DNA of 64,000 nt from Myxococcales bacterium UBA1660 (GTDB taxonomy: Bacteria; Myxococcota_A; Polyangia; Polyangiales; Houyiibacteriaceae). The notes under the pieces were generated by a model. The model had not been told where the DNA came from, searched no databases, and saw only the letters and a list, made by a program, of their open reading frames with translations. Position numbers and translations under genes: made by a program. Shown piece after piece: positions 1 to 8,832 of this stretch. The first letter of the stretch is position 1, and every line of letters begins with the position of its first letter. Where the stretch lies: the NCBI GenBank assembly GCA_002320815.1, contig DCLA01000030.1, positions 33,275-97,274 on the forward strand, given 5' to 3'.

Positions 1-779
1 GTCGGCTGGTGGTCACCAGCAAGCACGGCGACTTCAACACCTACGACCGGGATCTGCTCGAGCGTTTCTCGAGCACCCTCCGCCGCCGGGTGGTGGACTT
101 CAATCGGCAGTGGAAGCGGCTCACCCAGTTCTTCGCGCCCCCGGTCGCGCGACGGCTGCTGCAGCACGAGGACCACGTGGAGCGCTTCCTCTCGCCGCGG
201 CTCCAGGACGTGGCCATCCTCTTCTGCGACATCTCCGGCTTCACGCGGATCAGCGAGCAGGTGATCAGCGAGCCCCAGCGGATCGGCGCCTTGGTCGACG
301 AATGGAGTCGCCAGGCGGTCGACGCGCTCTGGGCCACCGGCGGCGTCTTCGACAAGATGGTCGGCGACTGCATCATCGGCCTCTGGGGCCCGCCCTTCTT
401 CGAGGAGGACCCGGCCACCCTCTGCCGCCGCGCGCTCGAGGCGGCCTGGACCATCCGCGACCTGACCCGCGCCATGGCGGACCACCCGGACTTCCCCGAG
501 CTGCGGGGCCTGGACCCGGCCATCACCGTGTCGACGGGCGTCAGCTTCGCGCCGCTCTACGTGGGGCTCTTCGGACCCAACGAGGACTACACCGGGTTCA
601 GCTCGGGGATGAACAACACCGCCCGGCTCCAGGGCATCGCGCCGGGCGACGTGATCCTGTGCATGGAGTCCCTGGTGGACCATGTGGATCCGAAGCTCTT
701 CGGCGAGCCCGGCGAGGCCGTCGTGAAGAACGTCGCCGAGCCCCTGCGCTTTCGCCCGCTGATTCAGGCGCCTGGCTGA
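1..779 (+). CDS. Class III adenylate/guanylate cyclase, 5' end outside window
   Basis: Makes a cyclic nucleotide (cAMP or cGMP) from the triphosphate. The frame is open to the left edge (reading R-L-V-V-T-S-K-H-G-D-F from base 3), so the gene starts upstream; the leading segment looks like the end of a GAF domain, followed by a helical linker of about 50 residues. The cyclase core shows the first metal Asp in ILFCDISGFTRIS, the second in KMVGDCIIGLWG, and the Asn/Arg pair in GMNNTARLQ near the C-terminus. The protein ends soon after the catalytic domain. Likely a cytosolic sensor-cyclase. Which nucleotide is made cannot be decided from this fragment. Confidence 0.85.
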   Translation, partial: RLVVTSKHGDFNTYDRDLLERFSSTLRRRVVDFNRQWKRLTQFFAPPVARRLLQHEDHVERFLSPRLQDVAILFCDISGFTRISEQVISEPQRIGALVDEWSRQAVDALWATGGVFDKMVGDCIIGLWGPPFFEEDPATLCRRALEAAWTIRDLTRAMADHPDFPELRGLDPAITVSTGVSFAPLYVGLFGPNEDYTGFSSGMNNTARLQGIAPGDVILCMESLVDHVDPKLFGEPGEAVVKNVAEPLRFRPLIQAPG

Positions 780-1001
780 GTTCCCCGGAGTCACCGGCGT
801 GGGAGACCGCGTCTTCGGGTCGCCTAGAAGGGATGACGAGTCAGCTCGCCACGGGTGGTGGCGACATGAGTCGCCAGCAACGTAGCGTTCCGGTTTCACT
901 GGACCCCCAACGGGCCGATTTTAGAGACTTTTTCAGGCTCACCGCACTTGGCGCAGACCTTGCTCTCTGGTGGGGTCCCCCCCGCCCCCCGGAGTCCGCC
1001 C

Positions 1002-1274
1002 ATGATGCTCTCGTCTCGCGCCAGTCACGCCCGCCCCACCCCCAGCCAGGAAGTCTCCCTCCGCGAGACCGTCGCCGTCTTCCAGCGCGAGGTCGAGGCC
1101 CATGGGGTCGGTCCGTGCACCGTTCGCATCACCCGGCGCCGGGGTTGGCCCGATCCGCAGCCGGTCACCGAGGTCGTCGTTCAGGCCGGTGAGGTTGCGC
1201 TGATGACCCGGCATCGGGACGCACAACAAGCGGTTTTTCGCGCGTTTCAGGCGGTCTTGGACCGGATCGAGTGA
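1002..1274 (+). CDS. Small HPF/RaiA-like protein (tentative)
   Basis: 90 residues. The ATG at 1002 is chosen over an in-frame codon at 948 because GGAG sits seven bases before it. The C-terminal part (VVVQAGEVALMTRHRDAQ followed by a helix AVFRAFQAVLDRIE) resembles the second strand-helix unit of ribosome hibernation factors of the HPF/RaiA family, which are usually about 100 residues or longer. The basic ITRRRGW stretch fits RNA contact. The match is weak and seen by eye only, so this is best read as a hypothetical protein with possible ribosome-binding fold. It stands alone between the cyclase and a hybrid histidine kinase. Confidence 0.6.
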   Translation: MMLSSRASHARPTPSQEVSLRETVAVFQREVEAHGVGPCTVRITRRRGWPDPQPVTEVVVQAGEVALMTRHRDAQQAVFRAFQAVLDRIE

Positions 1275-1279
1275 TCCCA

Positions 1280-1294
1280 TTTGCCCGGGGCAAA
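1280..1294. promoter_or_regulatory. Perfect inverted repeat upstream of the hybrid kinase
   Basis: TTTGCCC and GGGCAAA arms flank one G, about 125 bases before the start of the REC-kinase-REC gene. It could be an operator or a weak terminator for the preceding small gene; no T-run follows, so operator is slightly more likely. No function is claimed. Confidence 0.25.
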
Positions 1295-1418
1295 GGGCCC
1301 ACCCCCCGATCTGGTGACGCGGGACAATTTGCCTGAGGAAGACTTGCGCGGTCCATGATCGATCCCTCAGGCTGTAGGTCCGGGGGGCGCTTCTCGCTTG
1401 CGCGCCACGGGGGGAGCC

Positions 1419-3023
1419 ATGGGCGAGAAGAGCAAATACCAGGGGGTCTGGGACATCCTCGTAGTCGACCACAACCTCGTCGACCGAGAGGTGGTCCGTC
1501 GCTCGCTCGCGCTCTCGAAGATGGAGACCCGCTTCCGCGAGGCGTCCGACCTGGACCAAGCGCGTCGCGCGCTGCACGCCGATCCGGCGTCGTGCGTGTT
1601 GGTGGACCTGTCGTTGCCCGACGGCGAAGGCCTGGAGCTCATCTCCGAGTTCCCGACCCTGCCCTTCATCGTCTACTCCGGCCGAGACGACGAGCCGACG
1701 ACGCGCCGCGCCCGGGACGCGGGCGCCTACGACTATCTGATCAAGGGCGGGCTGGCGCAGGACTCGATCGAGCGCGCCATCCGCTACGCGATGGAGCGCA
1801 AGGCGCATCAGTCGGTGCTCCACCGGCTGGCCAACGAAGACCGGCTGGCGAGCCTGGGTCGCCTGGCGGCCAGCGCCGCCCACGAGATCAGCACGCCCAT
1901 CGCCTACGTCTCCGCGAACCTCTCGGTGCTCAGCGACTCGAACCGGCAAGTGGAGACGCTGCTCCGCGAGCTCGGGGAGCTGAAGGACCCGCGAGTCGAC
2001 GCGCTGATCGCCAGCCACCCGGTGACCCGGCGGCTCGGGGAGACTCATCGGCTCATCGACGACAGCAATGACGGCCTCGCGCACATCACGTCCCTGGTCG
2101 GCCAGATGCGCTCCTTCGCGCGTCAGCCCGACGCCAAGGAGCCTCCGACGACCATCGACCTGAACGCCGTGGTCAACGGCGCCTGTCGCCTCACCGGTCA
2201 CGCCGTCTCCGTCCGGGCGCGGGTGGAGCGCACCCTGGCCCCGCGGCTCCCGCGGGTGGTGGGGCGCTCGGGCGAGCTGACCCAGGTGGTGGCCAACCTG
2301 CTCATGAACGCCGCCCAGGCGGTCGAACTCACGGTGCCCCGGAAGCGAATCTGGGTGCAGACCCGGGTCCGGGAGGGCGCGGTGGAGCTCGTGGTGGACG
2401 ACGAGGGGCCGGGCTTCTCCGAGAAGGCGAAGCTCCGCGCGTTCGACCCCTTCTTCACCACCAAGCCCTCCGGCGAAGGCACCGGCCTGGGCCTGGCGAT
2501 CGCTGGCGACATCGTCGAGGGTCACGGCGGGTCCATCCACGTCGAGGACCGGCCCGGCGGCGGAGCCCGGATTCAGGTGGTGCTCCCCGCGGCCGCCCAG
2601 CGGGTGAGCGGCGTGATGCGCAAGCTCCCGACGCCCGAGGAGGACGGGCACCTGAAGCTCCTGCTCATCGAAGACGACGAGCTCCTCCGGGAGGCCCTCT
2701 CGCGGGTGCTGCGACCCCACGAGGTCCTGGCCACCACCGCCGAGGAAGCCCTGGAGGCCATCGATCGCGGGCGGGAGTTCGACGCGATCTTCTGCGACCT
2801 CATGATGCCCCACGTCGACGGCCAGGCGGTCTATCGGTACCTCGAAGAGCACCACCCGCACCTCCTCGGGCGGATGGTCCTGATGTCCGGCGGCGCCGTG
2901 GACGACCGCATGCGCTCCTTCGTTCGCACCATCGACAACCCCATGGTCCGCAAGCCGGCGAACCGCGCCACGCTCCTCGAGGCCGCGCGTCGCGCCTCGC
3001 GACGCCCCCAGCGGCTCGCTTGA
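1419..3023 (+). CDS. Hybrid sensor: REC - histidine kinase - REC
   Basis: 534 residues, soluble (no membrane segment). Start set at ATG 1419, preceded by a strong GGGGGGAG; a TTG 21 bases earlier is unlikely. Domains: receiver 1 (about 10-125; ILVVDHN, phospho-Asp in CVLVDLSLPDG), HisKA with phospho-His in SAAHEISTPIAYV (about 155), HATPase with N-box LMNAAQAVE, G1 DDEGPGF and G2 GTGLGLAI, then receiver 2 (about 415-530; LLIEDDE, Asp in FCDLMMPHVDG). A cytosolic kinase whose input is itself a receiver implies it is fed by another kinase and passes phosphate to its own second receiver or onward. No output DNA-binding domain and no cognate partner next to it. It is followed directly by the cobalamin riboswitch region, with no link expected. 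Confidence 0.93.
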   Translation: MGEKSKYQGVWDILVVDHNLVDREVVRRSLALSKMETRFREASDLDQARRALHADPASCVLVDLSLPDGEGLELISEFPTLPFIVYSGRDDEPTTRRARDAGAYDYLIKGGLAQDSIERAIRYAMERKAHQSVLHRLANEDRLASLGRLAASAAHEISTPIAYVSANLSVLSDSNRQVETLLRELGELKDPRVDALIASHPVTRRLGETHRLIDDSNDGLAHITSLVGQMRSFARQPDAKEPPTTIDLNAVVNGACRLTGHAVSVRARVERTLAPRLPRVVGRSGELTQVVANLLMNAAQAVELTVPRKRIWVQTRVREGAVELVVDDEGPGFSEKAKLRAFDPFFTTKPSGEGTGLGLAIAGDIVEGHGGSIHVEDRPGGGARIQVVLPAAAQRVSGVMRKLPTPEEDGHLKLLLIEDDELLREALSRVLRPHEVLATTAEEALEAIDRGREFDAIFCDLMMPHVDGQAVYRYLEEHHPHLLGRMVLMSGGAVDDRMRSFVRTIDNPMVRKPANRATLLEAARRASRRPQRLA

Positions 3024-3071
3024 CCACCGGCGCGGCGCCGGTCATCGTCCCCGCGATTCGAGTCGGCAGTT

Positions 3072-3241
3072 CGCTGCCGGTAGTGCGACGCGGGGAGACA
3101 TCCGCCGAGCCAAGAGGGAAGCCGGTGCGAATCCGGCGCGGACCCGCCACGGTGAGTGGGCCCATGCTCTCGTCACGAAGCCACTGGGCCCCGGCCTGGG
3201 AAGGCGACGAGAGACACGGCCCCGAGCCCGGAGACCTGCTC
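3072..3241 (+). ncRNA. Cobalamin riboswitch (RF00174 type)
   Basis: The conserved core is readable: GGGAAGCCGGTGCGAATCC at 3117-3135, GCGGACCCGCCACGGTGA at 3138-3155, CCACTG then GGGAAGGCG at 3181-3205, and the B12 box GAGCCCGGAGACCTGC at 3224-3239. Adenosylcobalamin binding to this class normally lowers expression of the downstream gene. The next gene is a BtuB-like TonB receptor starting about 100 bases downstream, the expected target. The 100 bases between (3242-3341) should hold the expression platform; no clear T-run terminator is visible, so control of translation is more likely than of termination. The 5' boundary is approximate. Confidence 0.93.
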
Positions 3242-3341
3242 GAGTCCTCGCTCCTCAACCGCCTCGGGGATGGTGGTCGGAAACGTGGACCCGTGCGGGT
3301 CCGTGTGCTCCGGGACCTCTCCGTCGCTCCGCGACCCCGCC

Positions 3342-5345
3342 GTGCGCACCGCCCTACCGCTCGTCCTCTGCCTCTGTTGGGCCACCTCCGTGGCCGGGGC
3401 CCAGATGCGCGCGGAGGACGCCACCGAGGAGCCGACCTTCGGAGCGGAGGCGGAGATCGAGGAGCCCACCGCGGCCACCAACGACCTGGACTCCACCGCC
3501 GCCGGCACGGCCATCCCGGTGCGGGAGGAGGCCCCGCTCACCACCCTCGCCGACACCGTGGCCGAGGCGCCCGGGACCCACGTGAGCCGTCTGGGAGCCT
3601 TCGGTGCACCCGCCGCGGTCGCGCTCCGTGGGTCCGACCTGGGGCACACCACGGTCCTCCTCGGCGACCTGGAGCTCAGCGGGCCCGAGGCCTCGCGCTT
3701 CGACCTCGGGCTCTGGAACCCCCTGCTCCTCGACCGCGTGGAGGTCTACCGCGGGGGAGCGCCGGTGTGGCTCGATGCCGGCGCCATCGGCGGCGTGCTC
3801 CGGCTGGTCCCTCGCCAGGCCCAGGGCAACAGCATCGGCGCGCGAGTCGGCGCGGGCAGCTTCGGCACCGGGCGGCTCCAGCTCGCGTCCTCGATGGCCA
3901 CGGACCGGGTCCGCGCGCTGATCAGCGCCGGCGGCGAGGGGGCCCGGAACGACTACCCCTTTCGCTACGACAACGGCACCCGCTTCGACCCCAGCGACGA
4001 CGAGGACCGGCGCCGCGCCAACGCCGACCTGCTCGGCGCCAACGCCTTGGCCAACGTGCAGATCGACGTGGGCGCCCGCGGTCGCCTGCAGGTGCTCCTC
4101 CTGGGAACCTCCCGCCTCGGCGGCGACCCCGGCCCCGGACAGAACGTGGCCGAGGGCGTCCGCCGCAACGACGTGCGGACGATGGGATCGGTCGGGTACC
4201 TCCATCGCTTCGAGGGGGGCCACCGGCTCCAGCTCGCGACCCGACTGGCGCATCGGCGTCATCGCTTCAGCGACCCCGACGGCCGCCTCGGGCCGAGCGC
4301 GGAGCTCACCGACGATCGCTTCCTGACCTCGTGGACCCGCCTGGGCGGCACGCTGCGAGCGGCCGAGTACCTCGACCTGAGCGCGGTGGGGACCATCGGC
4401 TTCGAGCGCTACGCGCCCGACGACGCCGTGGGCCGGACCCCGGGCGCGTCGACCCGGCAGCGACTCAGCGGCGCCGTGGAGGCCGACCTGCACGGCGAGC
4501 GGGGCGGGTGGCGCTTCGCGCTCCGGCCGTCGGTCCGGGTCGAGCACGCGCGCACCCACATCGAGAGCCTCGATCCCCACCTCCGCGAACAGACCGACGA
4601 GCGCACCCTCACCCGGCCGACCGCGCGGGTCGGCGCCCTGGTCGCGCCGGTGCCGTGGCTGGCCTTCGTGGGTTCGGTGGCCCGGGGCGTTCGCTTCCCC
4701 ACCACGCTGGAGCTCTTCGGGGATCGCGGCGCGCTCCTCGCGAATCCCGACCTGACCCCGGAGACCGGCCGCCACGCCGACGGCGGCGTGGTCGCGCGGC
4801 TGCTCCAGGGCCCGCTCCGAGGCCTCCTCGAGGCGCGCTACTTCGATCTGAAGACCGAGGACCTCATCCGCTACCGCACGGTGAGTCAGCAGACCGCCCG
4901 TGCCGAGAACATCGACGGCGCGCGGGTCCGCGGCGTCGAGCTCGGCGCTCGCGGCGCCGCCACGCGGCACCTGGACGTGGTCGGCTCGCTCACGTACCTG
5001 CGGGCCCGCGACGACCGCGACCTCGACCTGCCCTGGCGGCCGCGGTGGCGCGGTGGCCTCCGGCTCACGGGCCACACCCGCCGGGTGGGTCCCTTCGTCG
5101 ACCTGAGCCTGTGGGTCGCCTGGACCCACCGCGGCGCCTACTTCCACGACCCCGCCAACCTCGTCGCGATCGAGGGCCGGCACTGGGTCGAGGTGGGCGC
5201 CGGAGCCGAGCTCGGCGCCGGCTTCTCCTGCGCGCTCAGCGTGCGCGACCTCTTCGACCAGCGGGGCCAGGACTTCCTGGGCTACCCGCTGCCGGGCCGC
5301 CGGGTGGCGGCCCTCTTGCAGTACCGAAAGGACTTCGACCGATGA
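3342..5345 (+). CDS. BtuB-like TonB-dependent outer-membrane receptor
   Basis: 667 residues from GTG 3342, which gives a clean signal peptide (VRTALPLVLCLCWATSVAGAQ, cut after AGA). In-frame starts at 3270 or 3156 would put extra residues before it, and 3156 lies inside the riboswitch. The plug domain is at about 65-170 (EAPGTHVSRLGAFGAP, VALRGSDLGHTTVLLGDLEL, DRVEVYRGGAPVWLDAG), then a 22-strand-type barrel ending in FLGYPLPGRRVAALLQY, as in BtuB/vitamin receptors. Control by an upstream cobalamin riboswitch makes cobalamin or another corrinoid the likely substrate. No obvious TonB box is seen in the acidic N-terminal stretch. The stop overlaps the next gene's start (ATGA), so the two are translationally coupled. 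Confidence 0.9.
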   Translation: MRTALPLVLCLCWATSVAGAQMRAEDATEEPTFGAEAEIEEPTAATNDLDSTAAGTAIPVREEAPLTTLADTVAEAPGTHVSRLGAFGAPAAVALRGSDLGHTTVLLGDLELSGPEASRFDLGLWNPLLLDRVEVYRGGAPVWLDAGAIGGVLRLVPRQAQGNSIGARVGAGSFGTGRLQLASSMATDRVRALISAGGEGARNDYPFRYDNGTRFDPSDDEDRRRANADLLGANALANVQIDVGARGRLQVLLLGTSRLGGDPGPGQNVAEGVRRNDVRTMGSVGYLHRFEGGHRLQLATRLAHRRHRFSDPDGRLGPSAELTDDRFLTSWTRLGGTLRAAEYLDLSAVGTIGFERYAPDDAVGRTPGASTRQRLSGAVEADLHGERGGWRFALRPSVRVEHARTHIESLDPHLREQTDERTLTRPTARVGALVAPVPWLAFVGSVARGVRFPTTLELFGDRGALLANPDLTPETGRHADGGVVARLLQGPLRGLLEARYFDLKTEDLIRYRTVSQQTARAENIDGARVRGVELGARGAATRHLDVVGSLTYLRARDDRDLDLPWRPRWRGGLRLTGHTRRVGPFVDLSLWVAWTHRGAYFHDPANLVAIEGRHWVEVGAGAELGAGFSCALSVRDLFDQRGQDFLGYPLPGRRVAALLQYRKDFDR

Positions 5346-6727
5346 CCCGTGCTCTCTCGTGTCTCCTCTTGCTCGCCATCGCCTGTGGCGACGATGCGGG
5401 CGACACCACGCCCGCTCCCGATGGAGGTCCGGGCCCGGACCTCGCCATGACCGACGACGCCGCCGTCGAGATGGACGCGGACACCACCGAGCCCGACGGC
5501 GGCCCGGTGGGCTCGTGCACCGGCACCCCGGGGGTCGTGGATGCCATCGACGGCACCGGCTTCCTGGTGCTCTCCAGCGACTACTCCAGCACCGCCATCG
5601 GCGTGGTGGACGTCGAGGCCGCCGCGGTCACCAACGCGCGCTGGGTCGACTCGTCGACCGCGTCCGCCGGGCTCGTCGCCGCCCTCAGCGGCGACGTGGT
5701 CTTCCCCTCGACGATGCCCTTCGGCGGCGTCGCCCTGGTCGATCGCGGCAACGACGCCATCACCCGTTTCTGCACCGACGGCGGGCTCGTCGGCCAGGTC
5801 CGGGTGGGCACCGACGCGAACTACGCCAACCCCCAGGACGCCTACTTCTCGCTCCTCGGGCCGGACGCCTGGGTCTCCCGCTACGAGCCCCACCTCGACG
5901 CCGCCGACGAGCTCGACCGCGGCTCCGATCTCCTCGCCTTCGACGCCGACGCGATGGTGCGCGGGGACTCGCGGGTGGACCTCTCGGTCTTCGGCGGCAC
6001 CGTCTCCGGCCTCGACGCCCAGGGCGACCCCGCCGACGTCGTCGTGGCCGCGCGCCCCGGCAGCGTGGTCGAGGTTCGCGACGGGTTCCTCCTGGTCGGC
6101 CTGGGCCGCATCCCCGCCGACCTCTTCGGCGAGGTGCGCGGTCACCTGCCCGGCGCGGTCGCGCTGGTCGACGTGGCGGCTGGCACCGCCGAGCTCCACA
6201 CCCTGGACGCCATGGCCAACTGCGGCACCGTCATCGCCATCCCCGGCGTGACCGGCGAAGCCATCGTGGCCTGTGGCGGCTACTCGGACGCCTACTTCGG
6301 CGACACCGCGACCGAGCGCGCCAGCTCCGGCCTGGTGCGCGTGACCGTCGACGACGGCGGCGTCATCGCCACCGACCTCGTCTGGGGCACCACCGGCGAA
6401 GGGGTCTCCGCGGTGAACGGCATCGTGGCCCTCGACCGCGACCGCGTCGTCGGCGTGGTCTGGGGCGAGTGGGGCGTCTCCGGCGACCAACTCGTGCTCA
6501 CCGACTTCGACGCCGGGACCCAGACCCTCATCGGCGAGGCCACCGAGACCTACGCCATCGGCAGCGGCGCCTTCCACGGTGGCCACCTGCTGATCCCCGA
6601 CGCCTCCACCGACGAGGCCGCGGTCTGGCGCTTCACGGTCACCGCCGACGAGGTGACCCGCGACGGCGAGCTGGAGGTCGACGCGATCCTCCCGCCGCGC
6701 GCCGTGACCGCCTACGGCGTCCGCTGA
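5342..6727 (+). CDS. Propeller-like lipoprotein coupled to the B12 receptor (BtuG-like candidate)
   Basis: 461 residues. N-terminus MTRALSCLLLLAIAC then GDD gives a lipobox at Cys15, followed by an Asp/Pro-rich linker of about 45 residues. The body is a run of similar strand-rich segments (LVLSSDYSSTAIGVVDV, GVALVDRGNDAITRF, VSGLDAQGDPADVVVA, GAVALVDVAAGTAELH, VIAIPGVTGEAIVACGGY, QLVLTDFDAGTQTL), the pattern of a beta-propeller of the YncE type. It overlaps the receptor stop by ATGA and shares its riboswitch. In Bacteroides the cobalamin-binding surface lipoprotein BtuG is a seven-bladed propeller sitting on BtuB; the same gene order, fold type and control here suggest an analogous role. This is inference, since no B12-binding residue can be read off. 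Alternative: a secreted YncE-like protein of unrelated job. Confidence 0.8.
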   Translation: MTRALSCLLLLAIACGDDAGDTTPAPDGGPGPDLAMTDDAAVEMDADTTEPDGGPVGSCTGTPGVVDAIDGTGFLVLSSDYSSTAIGVVDVEAAAVTNARWVDSSTASAGLVAALSGDVVFPSTMPFGGVALVDRGNDAITRFCTDGGLVGQVRVGTDANYANPQDAYFSLLGPDAWVSRYEPHLDAADELDRGSDLLAFDADAMVRGDSRVDLSVFGGTVSGLDAQGDPADVVVAARPGSVVEVRDGFLLVGLGRIPADLFGEVRGHLPGAVALVDVAAGTAELHTLDAMANCGTVIAIPGVTGEAIVACGGYSDAYFGDTATERASSGLVRVTVDDGGVIATDLVWGTTGEGVSAVNGIVALDRDRVVGVVWGEWGVSGDQLVLTDFDAGTQTLIGEATETYAIGSGAFHGGHLLIPDASTDEAAVWRFTVTADEVTRDGELEVDAILPPRAVTAYGVR

Positions 6728-6760
6728 CTCGCCAGCGTTGACGACCGGGCCGGGCTCCCC

Positions 6761-8104
6761 ATGAACGTCGTGATGGCGTCCGATGGGAAGCTCGGCCCGG
6801 TACGCGTCTGGGCCCTGTCCGCTGGCGGAATGGTCGGTGGCGGCATCTACATCGCCCTCGGGGTGGTCATCGCGGTGGCCGGCCAGTGGGCCTGGGCGAG
6901 CTTCCTGCTCGCCGGCGTCGTCGCGGTGATCAGCGCCTTCAGCTATGGGCGGCTCTCGTCCCACTTCGGCAAGTCCGGCGGGGCCTTCGAGTTCCTCGAG
7001 GAGATGGACCGCCGGAGCCTCGCCGGCAGCCTGAGCTGGCTGCTGATGATCGGCTACACGCTGACCATCAGCGTCTACGTCTACGCGTTCGGGCACTACG
7101 TGGCCTATGCCTTCGGGGGCGGGGAGATGCTGATCCGGGGCCTCGGCGCCGGCGCGGGGATCCTGCTCATCGGGCTGAACCTGGCCGGGCTGGGCAAGAT
7201 GACCTCCGTCGAGGTGGTCATCGTCTCGGTGAACCTCCTGGTGCTCCTGGTCCTGGCGATCTGGGGCATGAGCGAATGGAGCACGCCGGCCCTGACCGCG
7301 GGGATCGAGCCGCGGCCGCCGAGCGGCGCGCTGGTGGGCGCCGCGGCCATCTTCGTGAGCTATGAGGGCTTCCAGCTCCTCACCTACGAGTACGACGAGA
7401 TCCGCGACGCGAAGCGGGTGTTCACGCCCATCCTGGCCTCGTCGGCGATCTTCGTGGTGCTGGTCTACATCGCGGTCACCCTCGGCGGGACCATGCTCGC
7501 CGGCGCCCTGACGGTGGTCGATCGGAAGCAGATCGCCCTGAGCATCGCCGCCGAAGAGGCGGCGGGCACGGCGGGACTGGTGGTGATGACCATCGCCGCC
7601 GGCTTCGCCACCGCGGCGGCCATCAACTCCACCCTCTTCTCCACCGCCAAGCTGGCGGCGCGGGTCGCGCGTGACGGAGAGCTCGCCGCCTGGTTCGACC
7701 ACGAGAACGGCCAAGGCGTGCCCGACCGGCCGGTGGTCCTCATCGGGATCCTGGCCACGGCGATGGCCCTCATCGGTTCGCTGAGCTCGCTGGTGGAGGC
7801 GGCGAGCCTGGTCTTCCTGGCCACCTTCGTGGTGGTCAACGTGGTCTGCGCCCGCGAGATGCGCCGGCAGCGAGCCATCCCCATCGTCGGCGCGGTCCTG
7901 GGCGGGATCATCGGCGTGGTGCTCCTCGCGCGGCTGGCGGTCACCGCGCCGATCCCGCTGGCGATCCTCCTGGTGCTGGCGGCCTTGGTCTTCCTCGGGC
8001 GACCGCTGGTCCTGAAGCGGGTCCGGACCGAGGGCTCGAAAGACCGCGAGGACGGCGACGGCGACGCGAGCGACGCGGACACCGACGAGGAGAAGGGCTC
8101 GTGA
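6761..8104 (+). CDS. APC-superfamily amino acid/amine permease
   Basis: 447 residues with about 12 hydrophobic segments, the usual APC length. Helix 1 carries the broken-helix motif SAGGMVGGGIYIALG that binds the substrate amine/carboxylate in this family; the first cytosolic loop has SYGRLSSHFGKSGGAFEF. The C-terminus is a hydrophilic, acidic cytosolic tail of about 30 residues (DREDGDGDASDADTDEEKGS). It starts 33 bases after the propeller lipoprotein with no terminator seen, so it may belong to the cobalamin-controlled transcript. Substrate unknown; APC members include ethanolamine and amino acid carriers, and ethanolamine use needs B12, but no eut gene is present here. Confidence 0.88.
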   Translation: MNVVMASDGKLGPVRVWALSAGGMVGGGIYIALGVVIAVAGQWAWASFLLAGVVAVISAFSYGRLSSHFGKSGGAFEFLEEMDRRSLAGSLSWLLMIGYTLTISVYVYAFGHYVAYAFGGGEMLIRGLGAGAGILLIGLNLAGLGKMTSVEVVIVSVNLLVLLVLAIWGMSEWSTPALTAGIEPRPPSGALVGAAAIFVSYEGFQLLTYEYDEIRDAKRVFTPILASSAIFVVLVYIAVTLGGTMLAGALTVVDRKQIALSIAAEEAAGTAGLVVMTIAAGFATAAAINSTLFSTAKLAARVARDGELAAWFDHENGQGVPDRPVVLIGILATAMALIGSLSSLVEAASLVFLATFVVVNVVCAREMRRQRAIPIVGAVLGGIIGVVLLARLAVTAPIPLAILLVLAALVFLGRPLVLKRVRTEGSKDREDGDGDASDADTDEEKGS

Positions 8105-8832
8105 GGGTCGCGCTGCTCCTCCTGCTCCTCGCCGGCTGTGCCACGTCCGAGCCCGAACACTCCGGGCTCCGGCTGGTCGCCCTGGCGCAGGGCCCCGGCG
8201 CGCTCCACGTGCAGGTCTGTCCCGAAGACGCCGACTCCTGCGACGACCTCACCGTGACCCGCGGCACGGTGAGCGACGCGCTGGAGCTCGTTCCGGGAAT
8301 CCACGAGATCCGCGTGAGCGCCACCGAAGACGGCCCCGTCCTCTCGCGCTTCGAGTACGGCTTCGGTCCCGGCGCAGAGTACGCGCTGGCCCTCTACGGC
8401 GTGGCCGACGAGCCCACCCACGTGAGCTGGACCGCCGAGGCGAAGGATCTCCTGGGCGGCATCGACGAGCCCTTCGTGGCCGGCTTCCAGCTCGCCCACC
8501 GCATGGTGCCGCTCCGGCCCCCCGACGCCGACGAGGCGGGCGAGGTCCGCCTGGTCCATGGGGCCCCCGGGGCCCAGCCAGTCCGCGGCACCCTCGCGCT
8601 CGACTCCGAGACCATCGAGCTCCCCGCGGTGCCCTACGGAGCCATGGGCGAGGCGGTGCGGGTGGAGCGCGCGTCGGGGCGGCTGACCCTGAGCTTCGAG
8701 GGCAGCCCGCTGGATCTGGCCCATGTCGACCTCGAGCCACGGCCCGGGACGCTGACCGTCGTCTACGTGGGGGCCATCGAGGACGGCTCCCTCGAGGTGT
8801 TCACCGACCGCGTGGGCGTCAGTCCTCGCTGA
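8101..8832 (+). CDS. Lipoprotein with DUF4397-like domain
   Basis: 243 residues; GTG start overlaps the permease stop (GTGA). Lipobox LLLAGC gives lipidated Cys13 or so. Two related beta-rich halves follow; the second has VRLVHGAPGAQPVRGTL, close to the hallmark VRVVHASPDAP of DUF4397, a domain of bacterial surface/envelope proteins with unknown role, and the first half (LRLVALAQGPGALHVQV) looks like a diverged copy. It is the last gene of the riboswitch-led cluster and its 3' end overlaps the convergent ABC ATPase gene by 14 bases. Function unknown; an envelope accessory is all that can be said. Confidence 0.75.
   Translation: MRVALLLLLLAGCATSEPEHSGLRLVALAQGPGALHVQVCPEDADSCDDLTVTRGTVSDALELVPGIHEIRVSATEDGPVLSRFEYGFGPGAEYALALYGVADEPTHVSWTAEAKDLLGGIDEPFVAGFQLAHRMVPLRPPDADEAGEVRLVHGAPGAQPVRGTLALDSETIELPAVPYGAMGEAVRVERASGRLTLSFEGSPLDLAHVDLEPRPGTLTVVYVGAIEDGSLEVFTDRVGVSPR

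Noticed and set aside
939..2861. Long open frame on the minus strand opposite the hybrid kinase
   Set aside because: It is the antisense shadow of a well-supported REC-kinase-REC gene; its protein is His/Gly/Arg/Asp-rich without motifs, as usual in high-GC DNA.
5282..7714. 810-codon minus-strand open frame
   Set aside because: Covers the lipoprotein and APC permease antisense; low-complexity composition, no domain.
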